Assembly (NCBI RefSeq): GCF_018842675.1
Contig: NZ_JAGTWO010000004.1
Span: 3,100,001-3,164,000, forward strand
From: Candidatus Pantoea bituminis
GTDB lineage: Bacteria; Pseudomonadota; Gammaproteobacteria; Enterobacterales; Enterobacteriaceae
Length of the DNA: 64,000 nt
Reading direction: 5' to 3'
Shown: positions 55,204 to 64,000 of the stretch, one piece after another
Numbering within the stretch: the stretch's first letter is position 1
How the letters are laid out: every line of letters begins with the position of its first letter
Notes under the pieces: model-generated
The model's input: only the letters and a program-made list of their open reading frames with translations
What the model was told of the DNA's origin: nothing
Database searches by the model: none
Made by a program: the position numbers and the translations under genes

Positions 55204-56017
55204 TCGCGTCCATCAGGGGCACTTCGCCCGTAAACGTTTCGGGCAGAACTTCCTGAACGATCAGTACATTATCGAGAGCATTGTCTCCGCTATTCATCCG
55301 CAGCGCGATCAGGCGCTGGTGGAAATCGGGCCCGGCTTGGGTGCATTAACCGAGCCAGTAGGCGAACGTCTCGATAGCTTGACGGTTGTGGAGTTGGATC
55401 GCGATCTGGCTGCACGTCTGCAGACTCATCCCTTTCTTGGGCCGAAGCTGACCATTTTTCAGCAAGATGCCATGAAATTCGACTTTGCCGCGCTGGCAGA
55501 AGAAAGAGGTCAGCCGCTGCGCGTGTTTGGCAACTTGCCGTACAATATTTCGACTCCGCTGATGTTTCACCTTTTCAGCTATACTGGTTCGATTAAAGAC
55601 ATGCACTTCATGTTACAAAAAGAAGTGGTGAACCGTTTAGTCGCGGGTCCGGGCAGTAAAGCGTATGGTCGCCTGAGCGTTATGGCGCAATATTATTGCC
55701 AGATCATTCCAGTACTTGAAGTGCCGCCAGAATCGTTTACGCCGGCGCCTAAAGTGGATTCTGCCGTCGTGCGTTTAGTTCCGTATACTGAGCCGCAGCA
55801 TCCGGTTAGTGACGTGCGTTTACTGAGCCGCATTACTACCGAAGCGTTTGGTAAGCGCCGTAAGACGCTGCGTAATAGCCTCAATCATATGGTGGCGGCG
55901 GGTGCACTAGAAGAACTCTCTATCGACCCGACATTGCGTGCTGAAAACGTTTCGGTCGCGCAGTATTGCCAGTTAGCAAACTGGCTGGCGAACCATCAGG
56001 ATGAAGCGCAGGAGTAG
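55196..56017 (+). CDS. rsmA: 16S rRNA dimethyladenosine transferase RsmA/KsgA
   Basis: Dimethylates A1518 and A1519 of 16S rRNA late in 30S assembly. 273 aa, the E. coli length. [18 protein letters not shown] at the start, SAM motif [16 protein letters not shown] near residue 40, and the catalytic NLPYNIS near 113. Overlaps pdxA; apaG follows 2 nt after its stop. Confidence 0.97.
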   Translation: MNNRVHQGHFARKRFGQNFLNDQYIIESIVSAIHPQRDQALVEIGPGLGALTEPVGERLDSLTVVELDRDLAARLQTHPFLGPKLTIFQQDAMKFDFAALAEERGQPLRVFGNLPYNISTPLMFHLFSYTGSIKDMHFMLQKEVVNRLVAGPGSKAYGRLSVMAQYYCQIIPVLEVPPESFTPAPKVDSAVVRLVPYTEPQHPVSDVRLLSRITTEAFGKRRKTLRNSLNHMVAAGALEELSIDPTLRAENVSVAQYCQLANWLANHQDEAQE

Positions 56018-56019
56018 TC

Positions 56020-56397
56020 ATGAGTGAAACGGCCCGCGTGCATGTCCATGTGCAAAGCCTGTATGTGGAATCACAATCTTCCCCGGATGATGAGCGTTAC
56101 GTCTTTGCTTACACGGTTACCATCCGCAATATGGGCCGTTCTTCCGTACAATTGCTGGGTCGTTATTGGTTAATCACCAATGGTAATGGTCGTGAAACCG
56201 AAGTTCAGGGTGAAGGCGTGATTGGTGAACAGCCACACATTGCACCGGGTGGTGAATATCAATACACCAGCGGCGCGGTGCTGGAAACGTCGATGGGCAC
56301 CATGCAGGGCCATTACGTGATGGTCGACGAACAGGGCGATGCGTTTCACGTTGACATCCCGGTATTCCGCCTCGCGATTCAAACTCACATTCATTGA
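56020..56397 (+). CDS. apaG: ApaG protein
   Basis: 125-aa fibronectin-III-like beta protein of the ApaG family (E. coli 125 aa); precise role unknown, linked with the diadenosine tetraphosphate hydrolase gene apaH downstream. Family signature [19 protein letters not shown] and [20 protein letters not shown]. In the same operon as rsmA and apaH. Confidence 0.95.
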   Translation: MSETARVHVHVQSLYVESQSSPDDERYVFAYTVTIRNMGRSSVQLLGRYWLITNGNGRETEVQGEGVIGEQPHIAPGGEYQYTSGAVLETSMGTMQGHYVMVDEQGDAFHVDIPVFRLAIQTHIH

Positions 56398-56410
56398 TAT
56401 GCTTTCACTT

Positions 56411-56440
56411 CGCCCGGTTCTGCCGGGCGAATGATTTTAT
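56411..56440 (+). terminator. Hairpin between apaG and apaH
   Basis: CGCCCGG (56411-56417) pairs with CCGGGCG (56423-56429), followed by a T-rich but broken tail. May reduce read-through into apaH. Confidence 0.45.
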
Positions 56441-56455
56441 TTCGGATAAAACTCT

Positions 56456-57312
56456 ATGAGCACTTACCTGATTGGCGACGTCCACGGTTGTTACGACGAG
56501 TTACGTGCACTGCTGAAGCAGGTCGATTTCAATCCTGAGCAAGATACCTTGTGGTTGACCGGTGATTTAGTTGCGCGCGGCCCTGGCTCACTCGATGTCC
56601 TCCGTTACGTCAAGTCGCTGGGTGATTGCGTACGGTTAGTGTTGGGTAATCACGATCTCCATCTGTTGGCGGTCTATGCGGGAATCAGCCGCAATAAGCC
56701 TAAAGATCGCCTCACTCCCCTGCTTGAAGCTGACGACGCTGATACCTTGATCAACTGGTTGCGCCGCCAGCCAATGCTGCAAGTTGATGAAGAAAAAAGT
56801 TGGTCATGGGTCATGCAGGCATCACGCCGCAATGGGACATCGAAACCGCAAAGAAATGCGCGCGTGAAGTGGAAGCGGTGCTCGCCAGCGACAGTTATCC
56901 GCTGTTTCTGGACGCGATGTATGGCGACATGCCTAACAACTGGAGCGAAGAGCTTACTGGACTGGCGAGACTACGTTTTAGCACCAATGCACTAACCCGT
57001 ATGCGCTACTGTTTTCCGAATGGTCAGCTGGATATGATCTGCAAAGATTCGCCAGAATCTGCCCTACCGCCGCTGAAGCCGTGGTTTAACATTCAAGGCC
57101 CGGTTGCCCGTGATTACACCATTGTGTTCGGCCATTGGGCATCGCTGGAAGGTAAAGGCACACCCGAAGGGGTTATTGGATTAGATACAGGCTGCTGCTG
57201 GGGTGGCAATCTCACTCTGCTGCACTGGGAAGAACAGCGTTATTACGTTCAAGCCTCGAATCGAAAGGATGCGCTACCTGAAACGGCTTCTTCACAACAG
57301 TCAGCAAGCTAA
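56456..57312 (+). CDS. apaH: Diadenosine tetraphosphatase ApaH (frameshifted in this sequence)
   Basis: Metallophosphatase splitting Ap4A to ADP and able to remove Np4 RNA caps. Metal motifs GDVHGC (residues 7-12), GDLVARG and GNHDLH are present. The frame breaks at an A6 run (56793-56798): GAA GAA AAA AGT should read GAA GAA AAA AAG TTG GTC ATG GGT. A seventh A gives [20 protein letters not shown] and a 285-aa protein (E. coli 280). GHWASLEGK and [14 protein letters not shown] in the last third are conserved. As written, two overlapping frames appear. Confidence 0.94.
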
Positions 57313-57334
57313 CTTTCTGCCGTTAAAACGGGCA

Positions 57335-57373
57335 TAAAAAAACGCCTTGTCTTCACCGCCAAGGCGTTTTTTT
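57335..57373. terminator. Bidirectional terminator between apaH and folA
   Basis: Stem ACGCCTTG (57342-57349) / CAAGGCGT (57360-57367) with long A and T runs on either side; the genes are convergent. Confidence 0.93.
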
Positions 57374-57382
57374 CAAGAGAAA

Positions 57383-57865
57383 TTAACGACGACGGTCAAG
57401 AATCTCAAAGCAGTAGCTGTGTGAGTTCTGCTCGTCAGCATCATGGAATTCGCTGAACGTAGATTGCCATTCGTCCGGCTCGTAATCCGGGAACTGCGTG
57501 TCACCTTCAACTTCAGCGTCGATATGGGTCAGGTAAAGACGATCGGCACGGTTCAGCATCTGCTCGTATACACGACCGCCACCAATCACCATGATCTCTT
57601 CTGCATCACCGGCAGCCTGAACCGCTTCCTCCAGAGATGTTACCCACGTCACGCCTTCTGCGTCACCCGGCTTGCTGCTCACAACGATATTCAAACGTCC
57701 CGGTAACGGTCGGCCAATAGACTCAAACGTCAGGCGACCCATAATAACCGGCTTTTTCAAGGTATTACGCTTAAACCAAGCCAAATCCGCAGGCAGGTCC
57801 CACGGCATGGCGTTTTCCATACCGATAATGCGATCAGCTGCTAATGCCGCGATAAGACTAATCAT
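57383..57865 (-). CDS. folA: Dihydrofolate reductase
   Basis: NADPH-dependent reduction of dihydrofolate; target of trimethoprim. 160 aa (E. coli 159) from ATG 57865 ([28 protein letters not shown] in two parts: [16 protein letters not shown] and PWDLPADL). The upstream open frame of 52 codons is unconserved. The catalytic Asp is D27 in [13 protein letters not shown]-binding [16 protein letters not shown] and [10 protein letters not shown] are intact. Convergent with apaH. Confidence 0.97.
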   Translation of the reverse strand: MISLIAALAADRIIGMENAMPWDLPADLAWFKRNTLKKPVIMGRLTFESIGRPLPGRLNIVVSSKPGDAEGVTWVTSLEEAVQAAGDAEEIMVIGGGRVYEQMLNRADRLYLTHIDAEVEGDTQFPDYEPDEWQSTFSEFHDADEQNSHSYCFEILDRRR

Positions 57866-58164
57866 GTTAAAAGACTCACTGGAAAAAATTGGCGCCATCA
57901 TACGTAAAGGCGAAACTTTCGTCGATAGCGATAAGGGTCTATTTGCGTAAAGCTTTTTTGCCGCCGCATTTTTGTTACTGGACAGAATTTTAAACCGTGT
58001 TTTTGCGTTCTTTTGAATCAAGCCGCCAGTTAAGATCCGTTAGCGAGTACAAGGAGAAGGTTGCAGCTTCTGGCCGTGACGTCGGAGAGTTAGCTGCATA
58101 GAATACACTTGGGTTTACCCTACCAGGTCGCACCTACTGATCACGCAAAATAAGGAAATATGCT
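57866..58164. other. Intergenic region between folA and the DUF805 gene
   Basis: About 300 nt between divergent genes. It must hold both promoters, but no clear -35/-10 pair, repeat or RNA was recognised. Confidence 0.4.
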
Positions 58165-58539
58165 GTGAATGAATATCTCTCTGCGTTAAAGCAGTATGGC
58201 GTAATACAGAGTCGCTGCCGCCGTAAAACTTACTGGCTGTTTGTGTTAGTGAACATTCTCGTTTCAGTGGTTTTAACCGTGCTTGATACAGTTTTAGGCT
58301 TCAATATTTGGCACGATGAAGGATTACTCTCAACGCTTTACTCTTTGGCAATATTGATTCCTTCCATCACGGTTTCAGTTCGCCGCCTTCACGATCTTGA
58401 CCGATCCGGCTGGTGGTTGCTGCTGATACTTTTACCTTTCATCGGTACGCTGTTACTGCTGATTTACTTCTGCTTCAAAGGCAGCGAAGGGCCAAATCGC
58501 TTTGGCGACGATCCGTTGCGCGCCCCAGCTCATTCTTAA
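58165..58539 (+). CDS. DUF805 family membrane protein
   Basis: 124 aa. Hydrophobic protein with about four membrane helices (residues about 24-44, 53-66, 83-103) and the DUF805 hallmarks: an N-terminal GxxxSRxRRKTYW-like segment (QSRCRRKTYWLF), the central RRLHDLDRSGWW, and the C-terminal FKGSEGPNRFGDDPL. Function of the family is unknown. It sits between folA and a porin, where E. coli has kefFC, so it is accessory. GTGAATGAATATC is preceded by AAGGA, giving a start at GTG 58165. Confidence 0.88.
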   Translation: MNEYLSALKQYGVIQSRCRRKTYWLFVLVNILVSVVLTVLDTVLGFNIWHDEGLLSTLYSLAILIPSITVSVRRLHDLDRSGWWLLLILLPFIGTLLLLIYFCFKGSEGPNRFGDDPLRAPAHS

Positions 58540-58540
58540 A

Positions 58541-58564
58541 AAAACGGCTCCCAAAGGAGCCGTT
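58541..58564. terminator. Bidirectional terminator between the DUF805 gene and the porin
   Basis: AAAACGGCTCC, loop CAAA, GGAGCCGTT, with A-run upstream and T-rich tail; the two genes converge. Confidence 0.85.
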
Positions 58565-58582
58565 ACGTTTTGATTTTTTCGC

Positions 58583-59722
58583 TTAGAAATCGTAGCGTAA
58601 ACGCACCAGGTTCATATCACCCAGATTGTCCGTGCTTGAGGTAAATACGTGTTCGTAGTCAACACGGAAGCCGTAGTCGAGGAACAGCGTTACGCCCAGG
58701 CCATTATCGATACGCTGATAGTCACGACCATTCACGTACTCGAGACGATCGCCCATCACGTACGGCTGCACAGCTTTTAAGCCATATTGCTTAACCGGGA
58801 TCTTGTAACCGGCAAAGTATTCGATGCCCCACGCATCATCAGCAAAATAGTTGTTCACATTACTTTGCTTGGTCGGGATGAAGTTTTCGTACCAGCCGCC
58901 GCCGGCAGAGAATGTCCAGTTACCTGGCGTCCAGCTCAACGCGGTACCGAAGATATTCTGGTCGTAATCTTTGCTGTCGCCCGTCTCTGCGTTACGCATC
59001 GTTGCATGCGTGTAGTTCCACGCGGTGCCCCAAGTCAGATCGTCAGTGATGTGGTAATCAACACCCAACGAACCGCCGCCTTTACGCTTGTAGCGCAGGC
59101 TGTTGCCCGGTAAATACTCGTTATCATTAAACAGATAAGAAGCATAAACATCGAGCGCGCCGAAGGTGTTTTTATACTTCAACTGCTTGCGGGAACGGTA
59201 AGAGCCGTCATAGTCGCCGCTAATGCCGTTGCCTGGCGCCTGAGCGAGCATATCGTAATCCCAGATGTCAGTTTTAGCGCCAACCACATCGTAATAAACG
59301 CTGTTTTGCTGACCAAAGGTCAACTGGCCCCACGTTTTGCTTTTCAGGCCGGTATAGAGCTGGCGGCGAGTGGTGTTGTTTGCACCGTCAGCGTAGTGAT
59401 CGTCCCAGTCAAACAGCTTAGGAATGTTCACACCCAGCTCGTAATAACTGACCCAGCTCACATCATCGAACAGGTAATAATCTGCACCAAAACGGAAGCG
59501 CGTACCGCCATCGAAGCCGTCGCGTTTGTAAGATGAGTCGTTAACGCCAGTCTGGTGATTGACCTGAGCACGGATGCTGCCGCCCACGGCAAAATTCAGG
59601 CGGCTCAGCGGATCGCCTGCCTGTACATCTTGTTTCAGAATCGTGATTTCTGCCTGGCTGGCAAACGGTAAAAAGGTCATCAGTGCAGCCACTGCACTCA
59701 GTGAAAATTTATGCATTTTCAT
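58583..59722 (-). CDS. Outer-membrane porin
   Basis: 379 aa with signal peptide MKMHKFSLSAVAALMTF, cleaved after FASQA to give EITILKQ. The rest alternates hydrophobic and polar residues, rich in Y, G, D and N as in a beta-barrel. Features such as RFRFGADYYLFDD, GLKSKTWGQLTFGQQNSVYY and DYGFRVDYEHVF are Gram-negative porin-like. The last residue is Phe, the usual C-terminal signal for outer-membrane assembly (LRYDF). It is not OmpC or OmpF; I cannot give a gene name. The start is either ATG 59722 or the ATG two codons later. It has an AT-rich leader of its own. Confidence 0.85.
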   Translation of the reverse strand: MKMHKFSLSAVAALMTFLPFASQAEITILKQDVQAGDPLSRLNFAVGGSIRAQVNHQTGVNDSSYKRDGFDGGTRFRFGADYYLFDDVSWVSYYELGVNIPKLFDWDDHYADGANNTTRRQLYTGLKSKTWGQLTFGQQNSVYYDVVGAKTDIWDYDMLAQAPGNGISGDYDGSYRSRKQLKYKNTFGALDVYASYLFNDNEYLPGNSLRYKRKGGGSLGVDYHITDDLTWGTAWNYTHATMRNAETGDSKDYDQNIFGTALSWTPGNWTFSAGGGWYENFIPTKQSNVNNYFADDAWGIEYFAGYKIPVKQYGLKAVQPYVMGDRLEYVNGRDYQRIDNGLGVTLFLDYGFRVDYEHVFTSSTDNLGDMNLVRLRYDF

Positions 59723-59974
59723 TTTTTATTAATATCTCTGTTAACGCTCCAATAATGAGCGAACGAAATATTACATTGTGAATTATTTAGACAGCTAGCT
59801 TTTGCTTTATAGATTTGTGCGGAGTAGGATAATTCGCATTATTCGCTAAAAATTAAGTCAAATCAGATACTTTTGTAATCAAAGCTTAGAACATATTTTT
59901 CTTTACTGCTATATTTCAAACAACAAAGGCGTTGTCTGCATTCGAATAATTTAAAATAAATTGCAATATTTACG
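59723..59974 (-). other. AT-rich upstream region of the porin gene
   Basis: About 250 nt of markedly AT-rich sequence leading to the porin start, typical of H-NS or OmpR controlled outer-membrane genes. No specific operator could be named. Confidence 0.4.
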
Positions 59975-60006
59975 TAAAAAAACGGCCCCCGAAGGAGCCG
60001 TTTTTT
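59975..60006 (-). terminator. carAB terminator
   Basis: On the minus strand AAAAAACGGCTCC, loop, GGGGCCGTTTTTTT with one mismatch, 12 nt after the carB stop. Confidence 0.85.
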
Positions 60007-60017
60007 ACACGTGATGC

Positions 60018-63000
60018 TTATTTAATTTGCGCGTGCATTTCCTGCACGGAAATCACTTGCTCAGTCGGATCGGCATTCAACGACATTGCGGTAGCAAAAC
60101 CACCGTTCAGCGTAGTGTCGTAATGCACTTTGTACTGCAGTGCACTGCGGCGGATTAACTTGGAATCTTCAATCGCCTGACGACCTTCCGTGGTATTCAC
60201 GATGTAGGTGTATTCGCCATTCTTTAAACGATCCTGAATGTGCGGACGACCTTCATGCACCTTGTTTACCAGACGTGGATTGATACCCGCTTCACCCAAC
60301 ACCACGGCAGTGCCGTGAGTTGCATCCAATTCAAAACCAAACTTCTGCAGCTTCGCGGCCAGGTCGACGATACGTTTTTTATCGCCTTCACGCACCGACA
60401 GTAGTGCACGACCGGTTTTCTTCATGTTGCTCTGCGCACCCAGCATCGCTTTAGAGAAAGCTTCAGCAAAAGTACGGCCCACACCCATGACTTCACCGGT
60501 TGAGCGCATTTCTGGACCGAGAATCGGGTCAACGCCCTGGAACTTGTTGAACGGCAACACCACTTCTTTCACCGAATAGTACGGTGGAATCACTTCTTTG
60601 GTGACGCCCTGCTCAGCCAGCGTTTTGCCTGCCATCACGCGAGCAGCCACTTTCGCCAGCGGTACGCCAGTCGCTTTTGACACGAACGGTACAGTACGTG
60701 CGGCACGTGGGTTCACTTCAATCAGATAGACTTCGTTGTCTTTCACGGCAAACTGGACGTTCATCAAACCACGTACTTTCAGTTCAAAGGCCAGCTTTTC
60801 GACCTGCTGACGCATCACGTTTTGAATCTCTTGATTCAGCGTATAGGCTGGCAGTGAGCACGCGGAGTCTCCAGAGTGAACGCCCGCCTGCTCGATGTGC
60901 TCCATGATGCCGCCAATGAACACGCGTTCGCCGTCGCAAATCGCATCAACGTCAACTTCTACCGCATCATCAAGGAAGCGATCCAGCAACACAGGCGCGT
61001 CGTTAGAGACCGATACCGCCGTCTGGAAATAACGCTTCAGGTCAGCTTCGTCATAGACGATTTCCATTGCGCGACCACCCAAAACATAGGATGGACGGAC
61101 GACCAGCGGATAACCGATGCCAGCTGCTTTCTCGACAGCCTGCTCCAGCGTTGCCACGGTGGCGTTAGCCGGTTGCTTCAGGTTCAAACGTTCTACTGCT
61201 TGCTGGAAACGTTCGCGGTCTTCTGCGCGGTCAATGGCGTCTGGACTGGTACCAATTACCGGTACGCCAGCCGCTTCCAGCGCACGCGCCAGTTTCAGTG
61301 GAGTTTGACCACCATATTGCACGATTACGCCTTTTGGCTTCTCAATGCGAACAATTTCCAGTACGTCTTCCAGCGTGACCGGCTCGAAGTACAAGCGGTC
61401 TGAGGTGTCATAATCCGTTGATACGGTTTCAGGGTTACAGTTCACCATGATGGTTTCGTAACCATCTTCACGCAGCGCTAAAGAGGCGTGGACGCAGCAG
61501 TAGTCGAACTCAATACCTTGACCGATACGGTTTGGACCACCGCCCAGCACCATGATTTTCTCACGATCCTGGTTTGGATTGGCTTCGCACTCTTCCTCGT
61601 AAGTTGAGTACATATAAGCGGTATCAGTTGAGAATTCTGCGGCGCAGGTATCAACGCGCTTGTAAACCGGATGTAAGTTGAACTGCTCACGCAGTTTACG
61701 GATTTCGCTTTCTGCCACGCCCGCTAACGTCGCCAGACGTGCATCGGCAAAGCCTTTACGCTTCAGAGCACGCAGGAACGTTTCATCAAGACTGTTTACC
61801 CCTTCGCGTGCAACCTGCTCTTCCAGACGGACTAACTCTTCAATCTGCACCAGGAACCAGCGGTCAACATTGGTCAGGTTGAAAACGCCATCCACTGACA
61901 TACCTGCACGGAATGCATCAGCGATGTACCAGATACGATCTGAACCGGCGTCTTTTAATTCACGACGGATGCGGGTTAACGCTTCTGTATCATCAAGGCT
62001 GACTTTTGGGTCGAAACCGTTAACACCGACTTCCAAACCACGCAGCGCTTTCTGCATTGATTCCTGGAAAGTACGGCCAATTGCCATCACTTCACCGACC
62101 GATTTCATCTGCGTGGTCAGGCGATCGTTAGCCCCGGCAAATTTCTCGAAATTGAAGCGAGGAATTTTGGTCACAACGTAGTCGATAGAAGGTTCGAATG
62201 ACGCAGGTGTTAAGCCACCGGTGATGTCATTCATCAGTTCATCAAGGGTGTAACCCACAGCCAGTTTGGCGGCAACTTTCGCAATCGGGAAGCCGGTAGC
62301 TTTCGACGCCAGCGCCGATGAACGTGACACGCGCGGGTTCATTTCGATGATGATTAAACGGCCATTCTTCGGGTTTACCGAGAACTGTACATTCGAGCCA
62401 CCGGTTTCTACGCCAATCTCACGCAGTACCGCCATCGAGGCGTTACGCATGATTTGATATTCTTTATCGGTCAGCGTCTGGGCAGGTGCGACGGTGATGG
62501 AATCACCGGTGTGAATGCCCATTGCATCGAAGTTTTCGATGGAGCAGACGATGATGCAGTTGTCGTTTTTATCACGCACCACTTCCATCTCGTACTCTTT
62601 CCAACCAATCAGCGATTCATCAATCAACAGCTCATTGGTGGGTGAAAGATCGAGACCGCGTTCGCAAATTTCTTCGAACTCTTCACGATTGTAAGCGATA
62701 CCGCCACCGGTGCCGCCCATGGTAAAGGAAGGACGAATAATGCAAGGGAAGCCGACATCGGCAGCCACTGCCAACGCTTCTTCCATATTGTGAGCGATGC
62801 CGGAACGCGCGGTTTCCAGTCCAATACTCTTCATCGCCACGTCAAAACGACGACGGTCTTCAGCTTTATCGATGGCGTCGGCGGTCGCACCAATCATGGT
62901 GACACCGAACTCTTCCAGCACGCCATGACGCTCCAGTTCAAGCGCGCAATTCAGCGCTGTCTGACCACCCATGGTGGGCAGCACGGCATCCGGGCGCTCT

Positions 63001-63239
63001 TTTTCAATGATTTTGCGCACCACTTCCCAATGAATCGGCTCAATGTAAGTCGCATCAGCCATTTCCGGGTCAGTCATGATGGTGGCCGGGTTGGAGTTCA
63101 CCAGAATGACGCGGTAACCCTCTTCGCGCAGCGCTTTACACGCCTGCGCACCGGAATAGTCAAATTCGCAGGCCTGGCCAATCACAATAGGACCGGCGCC
63201 AAGAATCAGGATGGATTTTATGTCTGTACGTTTTGGCAT
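60018..63239 (-). CDS. carB: Carbamoyl-phosphate synthase large subunit
   Basis: Makes carbamoyl phosphate for arginine and pyrimidines from bicarbonate, ATP and ammonia channelled from CarA. 1073 aa, the E. coli length, from [17 protein letters not shown]. Two homologous ATP-grasp halves: [19 protein letters not shown] at the start and [19 protein letters not shown] near residue 560. The oligomerisation domain lies between them, and the C-terminal MGS-like allosteric domain (from about 935) binds UMP and ornithine. Thirteen nt after carA. Confidence 0.98.
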   Translation of the reverse strand: MPKRTDIKSILILGAGPIVIGQACEFDYSGAQACKALREEGYRVILVNSNPATIMTDPEMADATYIEPIHWEVVRKIIEKERPDAVLPTMGGQTALNCALELERHGVLEEFGVTMIGATADAIDKAEDRRRFDVAMKSIGLETARSGIAHNMEEALAVAADVGFPCIIRPSFTMGGTGGGIAYNREEFEEICERGLDLSPTNELLIDESLIGWKEYEMEVVRDKNDNCIIVCSIENFDAMGIHTGDSITVAPAQTLTDKEYQIMRNASMAVLREIGVETGGSNVQFSVNPKNGRLIIIEMNPRVSRSSALASKATGFPIAKVAAKLAVGYTLDELMNDITGGLTPASFEPSIDYVVTKIPRFNFEKFAGANDRLTTQMKSVGEVMAIGRTFQESMQKALRGLEVGVNGFDPKVSLDDTEALTRIRRELKDAGSDRIWYIADAFRAGMSVDGVFNLTNVDRWFLVQIEELVRLEEQVAREGVNSLDETFLRALKRKGFADARLATLAGVAESEIRKLREQFNLHPVYKRVDTCAAEFSTDTAYMYSTYEEECEANPNQDREKIMVLGGGPNRIGQGIEFDYCCVHASLALREDGYETIMVNCNPETVSTDYDTSDRLYFEPVTLEDVLEIVRIEKPKGVIVQYGGQTPLKLARALEAAGVPVIGTSPDAIDRAEDRERFQQAVERLNLKQPANATVATLEQAVEKAAGIGYPLVVRPSYVLGGRAMEIVYDEADLKRYFQTAVSVSNDAPVLLDRFLDDAVEVDVDAICDGERVFIGGIMEHIEQAGVHSGDSACSLPAYTLNQEIQNVMRQQVEKLAFELKVRGLMNVQFAVKDNEVYLIEVNPRAARTVPFVSKATGVPLAKVAARVMAGKTLAEQGVTKEVIPPYYSVKEVVLPFNKFQGVDPILGPEMRSTGEVMGVGRTFAEAFSKAMLGAQSNMKKTGRALLSVREGDKKRIVDLAAKLQKFGFELDATHGTAVVLGEAGINPRLVNKVHEGRPHIQDRLKNGEYTYIVNTTEGRQAIEDSKLIRRSALQYKVHYDTTLNGGFATAMSLNADPTEQVISVQEMHAQIK

Positions 63240-63252
63240 GATTAGCTCCTGA

Positions 63253-64000
63253 TTACTTCGCTTTAGAACGGAATGCGTCAATCAATTCAATAAAGTGGTC
63301 AAACAGTGGTGCTGCATCACCCGGACCCGGGCTGGCTTCAGGGTGTCCCTGGAAGCTGAACGCAGGCTTGTCGGTGCGATGGATGCCCTGCACGGTTTTA
63401 TCAAACAGCGAGATGTGCGTAACTCGTAAGTTGGCAGGCAGGTCAGCTTCATCAACAGCAAAACCGTGGTTCTGCGCAGTGATCATCACGGTATTATTAT
63501 CGAAATCTTTAACAGGATGGTTGCCGCCATGGTGACCAAGTTTCATCTTCACCGTTTTAGCACCGCTCGCCAGCGCCAACAGTTGATGGCCAAGACAGAT
63601 ACCGAAAACCGGAATTTCCGTTTGCAGGAAGGACTGAATCGCCTTGATGGCATAGTCACAAGGTTCTGGATCGCCAGGACCGTTCGAGAGGAAGACGCCA
63701 TCTGGATTCAGTTTCAATACGTCTTCTGCTGAAGTCTGCGCAGGCACCACTGTCAGACGGCAGCCGCGATCTACGAGCATGCGCAAAATGTTGCGCTTTA
63801 CACCGTAATCGTAGGCAACAACGTGATAAGGCAGCTCTTCTGCTTTTGTTTGTTCTGGCAGGCCGCCTTCTAACGCCCAGCTTCCCTGTTGCCAGGCGTA
63901 GCTTTCGGTGGTCGAGACTTCTTTCGCCAAATCCATGCCTTTCAAACCCGGGAACGCCTGCGCCTTTTGCAATGCGAGTGCTGCATCCGGGTTATCGCCC
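63253..64000 (-). CDS. carA: Carbamoyl-phosphate synthase small subunit (3' part)
   Basis: Glutamine amidotransferase subunit supplying ammonia to CarB. The gene runs off the right edge; 248 codons are visible and the frame is open to base 64000 ([14 protein letters not shown]). The visible part is the end of the N-terminal domain and the whole class I amidotransferase domain. It has the oxyanion-loop region [14 protein letters not shown], the nucleophilic Cys in [15 protein letters not shown], and the His/Glu of [11 protein letters not shown]. carA-carB is the usual operon; its PyrI-type and ArgR-controlled promoters would be outside the window. Confidence 0.97.
   Translation of the reverse strand, partial: GDNPDAALALQKAQAFPGLKGMDLAKEVSTTESYAWQQGSWALEGGLPEQTKAEELPYHVVAYDYGVKRNILRMLVDRGCRLTVVPAQTSAEDVLKLNPDGVFLSNGPGDPEPCDYAIKAIQSFLQTEIPVFGICLGHQLLALASGAKTVKMKLGHHGGNHPVKDFDNNTVMITAQNHGFAVDEADLPANLRVTHISLFDKTVQGIHRTDKPAFSFQGHPEASPGPGDAAPLFDHFIELIDAFRSKAK

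Overview
The window is a chromosomal housekeeping segment of an enterobacterium. Protein sequences and gene order closely follow the Escherichia coli hofC-guaC-secA-dcw-ilvIH-leu-thi-polB-lptD-folA-carAB region, read in the opposite orientation. The family is most likely Erwiniaceae (Pantoea or Erwinia type). That is an inference from divergence level, moderate GC and what is missing compared with E. coli: no leuO between ilvI and leuL, no araCBAD between yabI and polB, no kefFC or cai/fix genes between folA and carB. No phage, insertion sequence, CRISPR array, tRNA or rRNA was seen.

Layout. 1-8123: end of the hofC pilus-assembly gene, guaC, coaE-zapD-yacG, mutT, an orphan winged-helix regulator, and secM-secA. 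8427-26223: lpxC and the complete dcw cell-wall/division cluster, all on the minus strand (mraZ-rsmH-ftsL-ftsI-murE-murF-mraY-murD-ftsW-murG-murC-ddlB-ftsQ-ftsA-ftsZ), tightly packed with many 1-15 nt overlaps. 26722-30146: cra and ilvIH. 30820-35735: leucine biosynthesis, with promoter, leader peptide, attenuator and leuABCD. 35768-38851: the glucose-phosphate stress locus setA, SgrS small RNA and sgrR. 38889-42295: a TPP riboswitch and the thiamine ABC transporter thiBPQ. 42292-49330: yabI, polB, rapA, rluA. 49337-49500: a composite repeat. 49510-57312: djlA, then lptD-surA-pdxA-rsmA-apaG-apaH. 57383-64000: folA, a DUF805 membrane protein, a porin, carB and the end of carA.

The genes cover peptidoglycan precursor synthesis and septation, envelope export (SecA/SecM, LptD, SurA, LpxC), branched-chain amino-acid synthesis with its leader-peptide control, cofactor supply (CoA, thiamine, PLP, folate), and pyrimidine/arginine carbamoyl phosphate.

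The most important caution concerns the sequence itself. Eleven genes (coaE, ddlB, murE, ftsI, ilvI, sgrR twice, thiB, polB, rapA, rluA, apaH) have frame breaks. Eleven of the twelve breaks look like loss of one base from a short homopolymer. Restoring that base returns the family length, and in murE it restores the ATGA overlap with murF. Several of these genes are essential, so I read this as a systematic sequencing error rather than gene decay.

Nothing here looks like a wholly new system. The best leads are a short SgrS without a visible SgrT, a divergent SecM arrest peptide, the rluA-djlA composite repeat, the orphan regulator beside secA, and the porin/DUF805 insertion next to carB.
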